From assembly GCA_034336665.1 (NCBI GenBank), contig CM067564.1, positions 45,010,951 through 45,074,950 of the forward strand: 64,000 bases of DNA, read 5' to 3'. Made by a program: the position numbers and the translations under genes. Positions 23,801 to 35,674 of this stretch are shown piece after piece; the first letter of the stretch is position 1, and each line of letters begins with the position of its first letter. The notes below the pieces were generated by a model. It did not search any database, was not told the origin of the DNA, and saw only the letters and a program-made list of their open reading frames with translations. The stretch is from Luscinia megarhynchos. Taxonomy: Eukaryota > Chordata > Aves > Passeriformes > Turdidae.

Positions 23801-26800
23801 GAGCCAGGGGAGACGGAGGTGTGACAAGGCTGAGCTGCCTACCGAAAAAAAAAGTCTCCACTTTGTTGGTCTAGTAAGGAGAGGAAAATAGAAGTTAATG
23901 CTGCGACCTAGTGGAGAAAAAGCAGACGTGCAGAGTCACGGCAGAGCTGATTCAGGCGAGGAAAAAGCAGAAGTTTGTGGGATTTGTGCCTGGTGGAGGC
24001 TGGACCGCAGAAAGATGTGACAGTGCAGCTTATTTTTCTAGGATATCACACCTGAGAACATGGTCTGCAGCCTGTTCAGGTTTCCAGAAGGTGCTCAGCT
24101 TAGTCCTAAATGATCTAGGGGATGAAACTAGGTGATCTTTAAGGTCCCTTCCATCCCAAACCGTTCTGTGATTCTGTGTTTTTATATTCTCATGAAAAGG
24201 CTGTGAACATCCCCGTGGCCCATGTTAAACCCAGCACAGCACCAACGTGACTGCAAACGGGGTGGATAAAGGTCTGCTCCCAGCAGTGCCCACTTGGGCT
24301 TGGATCTGTGCTCTCAGCTATTTCATCCAGCCCCAAAAGCAGCTGGAGTTGGAGAAGAAACTGTCTGCTGGGCAACAATGGGGAGAAAAAAACATCACTG
24401 TTGAAATGAATTGCCTGGTGCCTGCAGCTGTGTAAACCTGAGCTTGGCACGGTCTGGGATGAGATCCAGTGCCAGAGCACCTGGTCTCAGGAAGTGGAAA
24501 ATCCCTAAAACACAGGTTTTGGGTCAATAATCACCCAAATGGGAGACACAAACACCACCTAAGCTGAGGGCTACTGTGAGTGAATGCCAGACCAGGGTGG
24601 GGAGAGTGTGGGGAAATGCACAGGAATGCTGTGCCAAGGCTCGGGGTCCATGCTGCAAAAAGGGGGCTGGAAAATGGGAAGGATTTCAAAGGAGAGCCCC
24701 AGGAGTGAGGAAAAACTCTCAGAGGGGTGAAGCTGAGCTCAGTGTGTTACCCAAATGAGGAGGGTGGGTTTCAGCCCAACACCACTGTGTCCTGTGTCCA
24801 AGGGACTCCAGTCCTTGGTTCCTGTGGTGGGTGGCCTGGAGGGCACCCAGGGACTAAACCCCTCTGCTGAGAGGTTTAGGATGTACAAACCCACAGGAGT
24901 TTATACATGCAGGAGGGTTTGACACAAGGGAAGGGCCAGGGGAAGCTCCCTGGGACACAGCCTCTGCCTGGCCAGGATCTCCTTTGTGCCAAGGGCATTG
25001 CAGAACTGAGACTCCTCCAGGATTAAATAACAGCTGAGCTGGGGGATTTACAGACCCAGGGCTTGGCTTTGGGCACTGCAGCTGGCATCAAGCTACCCAA
25101 ACCCCCCCTCTCCATGTCTTTCATTGACTCAAACACAGCAGCTCCTTTGGATCTAGAGGAGACCAGTGGCTAAAGCCACCCTGGACAACTTGTGCTTGTG
25201 CTCACCTCAGGTAAACCACAGCTACTGAATTTTATTCCTTCTGAACATGGAGGAATGAAGGGATAGCTTTATCCTGCTGTCCTGTGCACTCAGCCTGGGT
25301 CAGGGAATGGGTGGCAGCCCTTAACCTGGTGCCCAGAGGCTGGTGGCACCTTACCCTGAAGCCCTGCTCATGCCACATGTCCTGTCTCCACATCTGTGCT
25401 GTGCAAAACACTCCCCACACTCCTGCTGCCCTCCAGCTTCTTGTTGTCATCAGTGGGGCACACTCAGAGCATTAAAAATAGCCAAACATTGCATGGAGGA
25501 GGCAGCAGGGGAATTATATGGAGGAATATAGCCAGGAGTAGCAGTAGGAGGAAAGTGAGGAGGAGAAGAGACTCTGGGGGAGCAGGGAGGAGCACAGCAG
25601 CTTGAGGCAGCTGCGAGGAGCCCAACAGCTGGGAGCCAAAAATAAACCTCAACAGTGAATCAATTCACTCTGGGGAATGGGTGAACTGGGGGGAAGCAGC
25701 AGCAAGGGGGAGAGGATGGGGCAGCTGATGAACTGAGTATGCAGGAAAATCCACAAAGCAATGAATCACCTCCCCAAAAAGCCCCTTTTCCCGAAACAAG
25801 GCAGTGATGGAGCAGAAAACAGCAGAGACAGAAACAATTATGAGGCAAAGGGAAGTTTCCCCCCAGTGAATAAACAGAACTGGCAGGCCAGAAGTCAGGG
25901 AGTCAATCAGTGAGTGGATAAAATCAGAGTGAACAAGCCATGGTGGTGGGGCCTGGCTGCCAGAGGCACCTGGAGCGATGATTCCTTGGTGTGCCCACCC
26001 AGCTGAGGGGCTGCAGGGCTGCCATGGGGACATGGGGGTCCTGGAGATGCTCCTCCAGAGCTGGGTGCCAGCCCCCAAGAGATGGGAGGACAAAGAGTCT
26101 CAGGCATGGGAAAGTGGATTGCAAATGTTGAGCTGGGCAGAGGAGGGGATGTTGGACACTCATGGGATGGGTGGTGGGTCCCAAGGACCAGGATGCAAAG
26201 CCCACTAAGCTCCAAAACACATTTTTGGAGCATGGAATGAGGCACTTGGAGCATCACAGACAATAAACATTGGAATCATGGTCTGGGTCATGGAACAACC
26301 TTTGAGAGTGGCTGAAATTTAATACAAAGTACATTCAAAGCTCCTCCGAGGAGCAGTCTAGCAGTTAAATAGTGATGAGGAGAGTCTAGAAAAACTGGAG
26401 AGAAACAGATTTCTTGAAGAAAATGCTTCGTGTACAGAAGCTTTGGACTTTAAAAAAAACAGCTGTCAGGTGAGATATCACAGACATTGCATTTTGCAGA
26501 AAGCATGATTTTTTTTTATCAGGACATGGCTGCTTTTAGCCACCATAGGAGGGACTCCGTGTAGAGCAAAGAACCATGGTTTGTAAATGAGTTTTGTGTG
26601 TTTTATCAGAAAAGAAGGGCTTTGGGGCTGCTTTTTTTCAGAGCTGAGTGCCCCAGACGCTAGACTGGAGTCCTGCTCTGTCCTTGTTCCATCCTCACCC
26701 ATCCCCTCATCGCTGCTCCTTGAGGCTGTTTTAGGAAAAGGGTGGTGGGCATGAATGCTGGAAGGACTTTGGAGCTGGGAAGGAGTCATGTCTCCCACCA

Positions 26801-27615
26801 AGTGCCCCCTCCTAGTGCAGCTGCTCTCCAAATCAGCTTCTCCCAGTAACCATCCCAAGCATCCCAGCACTGTGCTGGGGCAGGGAATGTCCCTGAGCAG
26901 GTGCAGGCAGAGGGCATGGACAGAGAAATGAAGATTATTCACATGGACACAGAGCCTGTCATGTCAAGCTCTGCACAGCTCAGTGGGGATGGCGATGCCC
27001 CCAGCCCGTCCGTGGGGTTTGCAGGCGCCAGGGAGGAGCAGTCGCGGCTGGTGTGCGGCAGTGCTGTCACTAGAGGGAAGCAGAGCCGTGCGCACGGGGC
27101 TGGGCTGGCGCTGCTGGCACCACCGCAGCTGCTGTGGCAGCCAGGGGACAGTGACAGGCACGCCCAGAGCAGCTCTGAGCTGGAGGAAGGGGACAGCTCC
27201 GTCCCCTTGGCTGGGCAGGGCGGCAGTGAGGGGCGGTGGGTGAAAGAGGCAGGGAAAGGAGCTGCTGAAGTGATGCTGCGATCTCCAGGGACACGCTTGG
27301 GTGCTGTGTCCCCTCTCTGCAGTGCCTCTCGCTGCTGGGGAGCTGACACTGGGGGCTGAAATGGGGTTCAGGGGCACCCCCGTGCAGGGTCAGGGCTGGC
27401 TGGGGACTTTGAGCACTGTTGGCTCTGTCGAGGACGTGGCACTGCTCCTGGGGACAGCAGGGACAGCTCATGGAGCAGGGCATCCCTCTGCCACCACCCT
27501 GCTGGAGCCCTGGCCCTGCGTGGGATGGGTCAGCAGGAGGGACTGGGGGTCTGGGGGCAAAGGTGGAGGAGAAACCAGGTGGCAGGAAGGGGACAGAGCC
27601 CCAGACTGCGCTTGG
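20890..27615. other. Non-coding interval, no gene recognised
   Basis: No coding exon I can defend. It contains one short CR1 end (24.1 kb), an AT-rich homeodomain-site-like stretch TAATTAGTGATTAATTTTA near 23650, a CTCF-like site near 23905 and a CpG-bearing stretch at 26990-27240. Numerous open frames on both strands here are ordinary consequences of moderate GC content. Confidence 0.4.
24100..24177 (+). mobile_element. Short CR1 LINE 3' end
   Basis: About 75 bp: GATGAAACTAGGTGATCTTT, AAGGTCCCTTCCATCCCAAA and TTCTGTGATTCTGTG at the end. The sequence upstream no longer resembles CR1 clearly. Confidence 0.8.
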
Positions 27616-27617
27616 AG

Positions 27618-27897
27618 GGATGACCATGGGGGATGAACATGTTAGGATGACCCTGGAGGGTTGACCATGAAGGGATGACATGGAAGGCTGATCATGGGGG
27701 TTGACCGTGTCAGGATGACCACAGGAGATGACCATAGAAAGATGACCATGGGGGATGACCATGGGGATGATCATGGAAGAATTACCATGGGGGATAACCA
27801 TAGAAAGATGACCATGGAGGGATGACCATAGGGGGATGACCATGGGGAATGACCATGGGGGATGACCATGGAAGGATGATCATGGGGTGACCATGTT
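27618..27897 (+). repeat. Minisatellite, ~16-bp unit GATGACCATGGGGGAT
   Basis: About 280 bp of imperfect tandem copies with unit around GATGACCATGGGGGAT; variants include GATGACCATAGAAA and GATGATCATGGAAG. The repeats leave an open frame of 257 codons on the minus strand, which is a by-product and not a gene. Units differ from one another, so the array is not freshly expanded. Confidence 0.85.
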
Positions 27898-28834
27898 ATG
27901 TTGGCTGTTCTGGTGGTCTGTGCACCCCAGGGAATGTTCAGCACACACTGAGGGAAGCCACACCACCCACAGCCAAGGCTGATCTCCAAACCAGCTGCTC
28001 TGGGACCTGGAGATTTTCTCCATTGTGAAGATGAGCAGCCAAAATAGTCATTTCCCCCTTTGCCCCTGGAGATTTGGAGGATTCCCCTTCTCTCGTTGCA
28101 TTCTGGGCTTGGCTCCATTTGCACCCTGAGCTCTCCCATGGGGCTGCCTTGGCCATAACCCACCTTCAGCCCATCCACATCTCCAGGGAGAACTTCCCCC
28201 AAGCATTTGTCAGCTGCAGATCAGGATAATTTCCCAGCATATTTGGAAACAAATGCATCCTGTAAATTTCTTCCGTTTTCTACTCTTCCTAAGAGATTTT
28301 TGACACGAAGTTGACCTATTCACCAGCAGCTGCCAGGAGTTTAGTTCAATAACAGCTCTGCCCATGTCAGTACAAGCCTTGATCATTGTGGCTCTCCCAG
28401 TGCAGGTCATGGAGCCTGGAATGCCAGGCCTTGCTGCTTTGGCCAGCAGAGGGTTGTATCTCTCTGCCAACCTCGTACAACACAGGTTAACTTGCTGTTT
28501 TTTCCCAATGCCACCTCTCCTGCAGGGCAGTTTCTGGGCATTTTGGTAGCTCAGCTATGCCAGTCATGGAAAACTGCATTGATCCCTTGGCACGAGCAGG
28601 GCAGGAAGATCTATGGGGTGCCTCTGGGTTTCTGGGGGAAGGCAGAATATCAGAAGACAAGTTGACAGTGTCAGCATGGAAGATGAGAAGTTTCTCAGGT
28701 AATGGATGAAGGACACTTCCTCTGCACAGCAGCTTTTGTGTAGGCCATGGGGCAGGTGCAGCCATGGATGCAATTTGGAGAATTTCCATGGGGAGCCACC
28801 AGCAAGTCATTCCCATGCTCCATTCTGTGCTGCC

Positions 28835-28906
28835 AGGTTAAAGACTTCATGTAAACCTTACAACATAAACAGGTTAAATACTTCATGTAAACCTTACAGC
28901 AGAAAC
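28835..28906 (+). repeat. 36-bp tandem duplication, two copies
   Basis: AGGTTAAAGACTTCATGTAA and AGGTTAAATACTTCATGTAA begin the two consecutive 36-bp units, which differ at only a few bases. A short local slippage-type duplication. Confidence 0.85.
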
Positions 28907-28926
28907 CTTAATTCTGCCCTGCTGTG

Positions 28927-29033
28927 AAATCACAGAGCCATAGAATGGTCTGTGTTGAAAGCACCTTAAAGATCCTCTAGCTCCAACCCCTCCTGCCATG
29001 GGAAGGGACACCTTCCACAAGACCAGGTTGCCC
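28927..29033 (-). mobile_element. CR1 LINE 3' fragment
   Basis: Antisense 3' end only: ATCACAGAGCCATAGAATGG, CCTTAAAGATCCTC and CCATGGGAAGGGACACC. Confidence 0.85.
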
Positions 29034-29568
29034 ATAAATAACTGTGGTTTGGGGTTTTATACCTCCAGAACTTTCTCTTACAGGTCACTGTCAGAGCTGG
29101 TGTTTGCTCAGCTCTTTATTTGCTGCAAATAATGTTCAGTGCTGGATGTTTGTTATTCTTGAGCTAGCAGTGGTGATGCCACAGGTGGGAAGAGCTGGAA
29201 AACAGCCCAGGCATTTCAGCCAAGGGTGATAAATTTGTATCAGAGACACCCAAACGGATCCTTTCTGGTGGCACTTCCATATGTGTGGCCAAAGTAGAGG
29301 TAGTTAAGAGCTCAGCCAAGTTTGAGGGTGGGAAGAAATATCCTCAGCAAAGGGGAGGTGCAAGCAGGTTTATGATACATAAAAAATCATTGCAATGAGG
29401 AAATAGGTTTGTTTGTCTGCTATAAAGTGCTGGTTTGGAAACAGGAGATAAAATATTAACTGGTATTAGATCTTGAGCTCAACAGCTGAAAATTACTGCC
29501 AACAGGAGTGGTTTGGTTCAGGAGGGAGAGACACGGGCAAAATGGCTCACCTGAGGGAGGATAGAGAC

Positions 29569-29592
29569 AAAAAAAAAAAAAAAAAAAAAAAA
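29569..29592 (+). repeat. Poly(A) homopolymer
   Basis: An uninterrupted run of about 24 A. Paired with a T run 270 bp downstream. Confidence 0.9.
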
Positions 29593-29862
29593 GACTGCAA
29601 AATAAAAATAGAAATAGTGTTATATGTTTTGCATTTTGTTCCTGAGCAGTGGAGGCTGCTGAAACTCCTGGGGGATTATTGCCCACTGGAGCAACAGCAG
29701 GTTGGATGGTGGGTGCAAAAGACTGCGATACTGCAATGACCTGAGGCACCTGCAAAGCAAAGAACAAGAAGTGCTAATGAATGCCTTGTTTTTATAAGGA
29801 AGTTTTCTCCCCATCAGAGAACTTCCTGCAACAAAAACAAGTGCAGCTGCTCCTTTTTTTCC

Positions 29863-29882
29863 TTTTTTTTTTTTTTTTTTTT
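29863..29882 (+). repeat. Poly(T) homopolymer
   Basis: About 20 consecutive T, preceded by T7CC. Complementary to the A run at 29569-29592. Confidence 0.9.
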
Positions 29883-30934
29883 AATTTAAATTTTTTTCAG
29901 ATTTGCTGTTTGAGAAGGAGTTGGTTGAAAACTGGTTCTGTGGTGCCCCATGAGCTGACAAACTCCTGGAGATGGGCATATGTCAAGGGCTGCTTCAGCC
30001 TGGTTGAGTGGCCCCAGTAACAAGCCAAACCAAACGCTTGAAGTCCAAATTAAGACCTAGAAAGAGCAAATCAGTGTAAGGTTCCTAGCAAATCTCAAAG
30101 TCCCACACAGTGGAAATCAATGCCATGGAATGCCATGACTGTGGATACTTCCAGCACCACCAATGGCTTTGTGTTCTCCTGAAGCTCTCAGTAAAGATTA
30201 AATCAACCTGTAATTAAAGCAATCTAAAAGCCAGAGAGACCAGCTTGTACACTGGCTGTGCCACTGGTCAGCTGCTCCTTCCAAGGCCATGGACCACGGG
30301 GCAGTCCAGCAGAGTTGTAGGGACAGCTTTTCCATTGGATTGGGTTCAGCCTAGGGACAGAGCTCAGCATTTGGATGATAACAAATCCTCTGCACCCACA
30401 AGCTGTACCCTGGGACATTTTCTCCATTTTTATGGTGCCTCTGGAGCTGGTCCTTTATGACATTACCTCAGGTATGGAACCATCCTGTGAGTTTAAAGTT
30501 CACTTCTGACATCAACTCGTTGGGTTTCACACTCCTCTGAAGCAGTAACTTGTTTTGTTGGCTGTTTTCCCCTTTCTTTACCAAGGTTTCTGGGCTGCCA
30601 TTAGCAGCAGAATGAAATATCTGCCTTCACATGTTCAGCTCCACTGTTTTGTTTCGTTGCTGGGACCCCAACCTGCAGCAGCATCTCTGAATCAAAGGGA
30701 ACACACTTTAATCCAAGCAGTGAAATGTAAATTACATCAATTTCATAGGCAGCTGTAAGAGCTGGATTCAGGAATATTTTTTTTTTTAATCCTCTGATCT
30801 TTGTCAGGACATCTGGGTTCTCCTCCTATCCTTGTCTTCCATTACCCAGAGTGGATCAGGAGGACCTTGCAAGCCTAATATGTCACCAATACATAAAAAT
30901 ATAAAGGTAGGTGTCAAGGGGGTGGTGCCAGACT

Positions 30935-31181
30935 CTTCTCAGTGGTGCCCAGTGACAAGACAAGGAGCAATGGCCATAAACTAAAACAGAAGAAGTTCCT
31001 CAACACAAGGAAAAACTTCTTTACAGTGAGGGTGGCACTGGAAAAGTCTGCCCAGGGAGAGTGTGGAGTCTCCTCTGTAGAGACATTCCAACCTGGATGT
31101 GCTCCTGTGTAACTGCTCCAGGCAGGCAGGGGGGTTGATCTCAAGACCTCCCTTCCATCATTAAAGATTCTGTGATTCTGT
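30935..31181 (+). mobile_element. CR1 LINE 3' fragment
   Basis: Sense copy: GACAAGGAGCAATGGCCATA, AAACTAAAACAGAAGAAGTT, CTTCTTTACAGTGAGGGTGG and the end AAAGATTCTGTGATTCTGT. The middle part resembles the subfamily with 'CAACACAAGGAAAAACTTC'. Confidence 0.9.
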
Positions 31182-31184
31182 AAG

Positions 31185-32734
31185 AAAATGTGAAAATTCA
31201 GCCAGGACTGTGCTGATGGACGTAGGGCAGAGTAGTTCCACTGGGACAGCAAGTCTGTTCCAACATCATTTTCACATGGGGGAAAGAAAAATTCTCATGG
31301 AGCAAGAAAAATTAGTGCAATGGGTCATTTCCAGGTGAAGAGCTGCAGTTGCTGCTCTTCCATGCACAAGTGCTGATTGGTGTTGGCAGCTGCAGTTATG
31401 GAGTTAAATCCTTTGGATTTAAACATACTCTGTGTAGCCAGACAAAAACCTAGAGACTCAGGATATAGACATGGATGATCATGGACAACCAGCCCCAGAT
31501 CCTGCCCTGGCCCCAGGACCCCCAGTCATCCCCTGGTTCCTCTGGACACCACTCTGGGGCCCAGAGGATGCAGTGCTGAGCACACTGGGGCAGAACTCGA
31601 GGGTGAGCATCCAGCCAGCCTCTCTTCTCTGCCAGGTCTCATGAAAGGAAGAGAATTTCTGGCCAGAGAGCTGTTTGGAGGGGAGATGTCTCTTTGGGGC
31701 TGGCCAGTGGGCTCAGCTGGGGAGTTATTGTAGGTGCTACATGGATTTGCCCATCATTGGCACTGCTGCAGGAGAAACCTGACAGCAGGGAATGATGGTA
31801 AACAACCCTCAGCATGCCAAGGGGCTGCAGAGCTAATGCTTGCCTGCCAGTTCATCTCCCATCTCCAGGAATTATCTCCAGCTTTTATCTGGTCCCACAG
31901 GGCTTTATCCACCCTACAGTGCCCACATAAAATTGCTGCTCTCTCCCTTTGGTGACATCCCCTCAAAGGGACAGGGATTAGGGATTTGGAGCAGCCTGGC
32001 AAAGCCCCGTCCTGACCTCACCCCACACCAAGCTGGGCTCTGTCTTGTAGGGAAGTGACTGGGAATAATGCCCAGTGAGCTGCTGGAGAACACTTGACTG
32101 AGGCATGATTCTGCTCCTGGCCCCTGGCTGCACCCAGCATCTTTTTAAAAGGAAAAGTTCCTGCTCTTTTTAACCCAAGTGTAAGAAATCTGACCTCAAC
32201 TTCTGCTTTTGACTTTTGCCTGGTAAGCATCCCTGCTGGTGACCCCACATGCTGCCAGTCACCAAGTTTCCCTTTCATGACCGAAGCTCCCTGCAGCACA
32301 GAAAACACAGGCAAGAAAACTTCCCTCCCATCCTTAGCTAATATTTGCTCTGGGCAGTTGAGTTGCCATTGATCATCAACAGGAGTTCAGGTTTCAGAGT
32401 CAGAACCCTCCTGAGGTGAGGCAGCAGGGAGAGTGTGTTTGATAAATATTGTCGAAGTCCCTCCTCTTTCCCCATATACAAATAGCAACATGGTGTCCTG
32501 TCAGTTGGTCAGAGGCTCCTCTGTCATGCTGCTGTGATACCTGGAGGGGGCCAGCTTTGTTACCGGCTTTGGGAATCAGTGGGGTGTGAGACACTTAGGG
32601 GATTGAATTGCAAACTCATTCTCCTCCTTGTTAATCAGGGCTCCCACTGTGAAATGGCACTTGGTGCTGCTGCTGGTGCTTTTGAGGACAGTTTCTAGGA
32701 GTGTCTGCAGAAAATGGATGGCTGTGATGCTGTT

Positions 32735-32769
<35 letters not shown>

Positions 32770-32810
32770 CCTCCTCCCTGGGCAATGTGGGGGAGGAGCC
32801 CTTTACAAGA
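31185..32810. other. Non-coding interval, no gene recognised
   Basis: Nothing recognisable except the trinucleotide repeat at 32.74 kb directly before the next CR1 copy. Confidence 0.4.
32735..32777 (+). repeat. (ATC)n trinucleotide microsatellite with (CTC)n end
   Basis: About ten ATC units pass into four CTC units. It is likely length-polymorphic. It forces a poly-Ser or poly-Asp run in overlapping chance frames. Confidence 0.95.
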
Positions 32811-32814
32811 GCAA

Positions 32815-33073
32815 AGAGTGACAGGACAAGGGGGAAAATGACAGAGGACAGGGTTAGATCAGGTATTAGGAAAAAATTCCTTTACTGTGAAGGTAGTGAG
32901 GCACAGGTTGCCCAGAGAAGCTGCAGTTGCCCCATCCCTGGAATGTTCAAGGCTAGGTTGGACAGGGCTTGGAGCAGCTTGGGATAGTGGGAGGTGTCTC
33001 ATGGCAGAGGAGTTGTAACCAGCTGTTCTTTAAGGTCCTTTCCAACCCAAACCATTCTCTCATTCTATGATTC
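32815..33073 (+). mobile_element. CR1 LINE 3' fragment
   Basis: Sense copy: AGAGTGACAGGACAAGGGGG, AATTCCTTTACTGTGAAGGT, GGTTGCCCAGAGAAGCTGC and the end CAACCCAAACCATTCTC then ATTCTATGATTC. It has a complete 3' terminus. Confidence 0.9.
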
Positions 33074-33327
33074 CTCGAAAAGACATGAGCAGTGTCTCTC
33101 TCCTGAAAAAAAATAGCCCTTCCACCCTTCCATGCGCCTCACCCTTTTAGGAACAAAAAAAAAAAAAAGTTTTTCTTCAACCCCCGCCACAGGACAGGTG
33201 GGATCAGCAGATGCAATCCCTTTATTAGGGCAGCTGGGAAAATCCTCCCAGCAGCAGCAGATCAGCCCTACTCACACCAGTAACACCAGTAACACACCAG
33301 TAACTCTGAGCTGCCTCTGTAAATATC

Positions 33328-33585
33328 ATTGAATCATAAATTGGATTAGAAGGCACCTTAAAAATCATCTCAGTCCAATCCCCTGCCATGGACACCTTCC
33401 ACTATCCCAGGTTACTCCAAGCCCTGTCCAGTCTGGCCTTGGGCACTTCCAGGGATCCAGGGGCAGCCACAGCTGCTCTGGGAACCCTGAGCCAGGGCCT
33501 CCCCACCCTCAAAGGGAAGAGCTTCTTGTTTGTATCTAATCTAAATCTACCCTCCTTCAACTTAAATCCTTGTATTATCACTGGT
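33328..33585 (-). mobile_element. CR1 LINE 3' fragment
   Basis: Antisense copy reading TTGAATCATAAATTGGATTA, CCTGCCATGGACACCTTCC, CCAGGGGCAGCCACAGCTGC and TCTAATCTAAATCTACCCTC. With the sense copy at 32.8 kb it makes a head-to-head-like inverted pair only 255 bp apart. Confidence 0.9.
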
Positions 33586-33589
33586 TTTT

Positions 33590-35435
33590 AATGCAAAAAG
33601 TCACTCTCCAGCCTTCCTGCGAGTACCTAAAGGGGCTCTAAGGTTACTGCAATAAGATTTGCAGTCTCTGCCCAAAGTGCTTTTTCACTTCTGTTTCCTC
33701 AAAACATTGGCAAAGTGCAACTACTTTCTGATCTTGTTGATCATTGCTTTTCCCAAAACTGTTCTTCCCTATCCTTGCCCAGGCTGAGCTGGTGTGGATG
33801 TTGGGGATAGTGTTTGAATCTTTGAGGAATCTCGTGCCAAATGCCAAATCCTGGTGCTGTTGTGTTCTGTGCCGTGGTGGGCTGCAGGATTCAGCACTGT
33901 CACATCACCACCAGACACCCACAGCTTCAGGCACTGTGACTTTCAGATTAGTTCTGACATCTCCAATACTGGTCTTGCTCTGCCCTCCAGTGCATCCCAG
34001 GCTGGCCTGACCCCACAGTACCTCTGTCTCAATACAATCCATTCCATGTCTCAGATCTTTGTTAACTCTCATGGTGGAAGTGGAGTGAGGATGAAGTGGA
34101 AAAATCGTATCTTGAAAGATCTTGTCCCATGGTTGTGAATTTCAAGGTGGTATTTTCCACAATGAGTATCCCTCTAACTTGCTTTGATCCTGTTAAATAT
34201 TAATCCCACTCCCCCATGTCCTTGAACTCCTTTCCTGCTTGGAAGAGAATGTGAATTTAACAAGGATATGGTCTTCTCCATCACCTGAGCTACCAATGAA
34301 GGATTGAACAGGATCTTGGGAGATGTGGAAACCCATGCTCTTCCACTGGTGAGGACCAATTTCTCTGGGAGCACTTCCCATCACTTCCCACAGGTATCCC
34401 AGTGCATTTGTCAGTCTCTGGTCTCTCAAATAGTGCCACGGGAGACAAGATCCAAAGTCTTTGTAAAAAGAAGCAATATGAAATTATCTGTCTCTCCCTT
34501 ACCCACAAGGTCTGCTGCCAGCTCACAAGAGGAAATCAGACTGGTCTGAGAAAATTTGGTCTTTACAAACTCTTTTTCTCATGCTACTTTACAGGTGCTT
34601 GCAGAAAGGTGGCTGCAGCAGTTGTTGAATTAAATGAAACTCATCCTCCCAGGTTTATAGGTTCCAGGGTCCATCTTTTCCTTCCAACCCCTTATTTCTA
34701 AAGACAAGCATGACTTCCCCTCTCTCTTGATGTGCAAGCATTTTCTTACCCTCAAGTTCCTCAAGTCAATTTCTAGCAGCTTTTTTAAAGTATTGCAGAG
34801 AAGTCCCTGAGGCAGGAGAGGTGAAGGCATCTCCTGCTCCTGGGTATTCTCCTCTTTGTAGGTGTCTCCATTAATAACCACCCTGTGCACTGAGCAGCAC
34901 ATTCAGAGTTCCTCCTGGTCATATGATGATGGTCAGAGCATCTAAAAAGGGATTTTCCATTGCCCCAGATCAGGTGTGAGCTGTGTTTGGCCTTTCTCAT
35001 TTAGTCCCAGTAAGCTCAACATAAGGAGGCTCATCTCTTTCAAGCTGACCTGGTTTCTTCTTTATGCCACCTCCTGAGATGAGGTCAGTGAAGAGCTTGA
35101 GATTTATCTGACCTGTAGTGATGCTTCTTTCCTTCACTTACGAGAACTTTGACTTGAGATCTTTTCATTTATTTTATGTTAGGAACCAGTCAAGGCATTT
35201 GTGTGTTCAGCTATAAGCATTTGCAAATCTGAATTTCAAAATTCTTCCAAAACACCTTTGAAGAACAAAAATGATGGTTTGTTACAGAATTATTGACTAA
35301 GGGAAAGAGCAGTTTTAGGACCTAAAATAAAGGGTGAGTTTGTAGGTTATTTCCCCTTTGGCCAGACTCATTTAAATAGTCTTTTCAATTATTGAAAGCT
35401 GTCCTGAATCACCAACTGCAGTAGAGGAAACAGCC
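33590..35435. other. Non-coding interval, no gene recognised
   Basis: No RNA gene, coding exon or mobile element is recognised. Confidence 0.4.
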
Positions 35436-35439
35436 TCAA

Positions 35440-35670
35440 ATTGTGCCTGGGGAGGTTTAGATTGGATATTATCAAAAATTTATTCACTGACAGGGTTGTC
35501 AAGTGTTGTAACAGGATGTCCAGGGCAGTGGTGGAGTCACCATCCCTGAAAGGATTTGAAAGGTGGAAATGTGGCATTTGTGGAATGTGGTTTAGTGGTG
35601 GCCTTGGTAGTGCTGGTTTGGACTTGGTGATCTTAGAAGTCTTTTTCCAACCTGAATAATTTTATAATAA
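35440..35670 (+). mobile_element. CR1 LINE 3' fragment
   Basis: Sense copy: GGTTTAGATTGGATATTATC, GTGGTGGAGTCACCATCCCT, then TTGGTGATCTTAGAAGTC and TTTTTCCAACCTGAATAATT. Same subfamily as the 9.8 kb copy. Confidence 0.85.
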
Positions 35671-35674
35671 TGCT

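Larger units (their letters stand above)
27900..30930. other. Non-coding interval, no gene recognised
   Basis: Contains a CR1 end at 28.93 kb, a 36-bp tandem duplication at 28.84 kb and the A and T homopolymers at 29.57 and 29.86 kb. Nothing else is recognised. Confidence 0.4.

Noticed and set aside
27070..27843. 257-codon open frame, minus strand
   Set aside because: Largely the 16-bp minisatellite read in one frame plus low-complexity flank; no domain and no splice or start context.
27618..27897. Possible CRISPR array
   Set aside because: Units are contiguous without spacers and the DNA is avian; it is a minisatellite.
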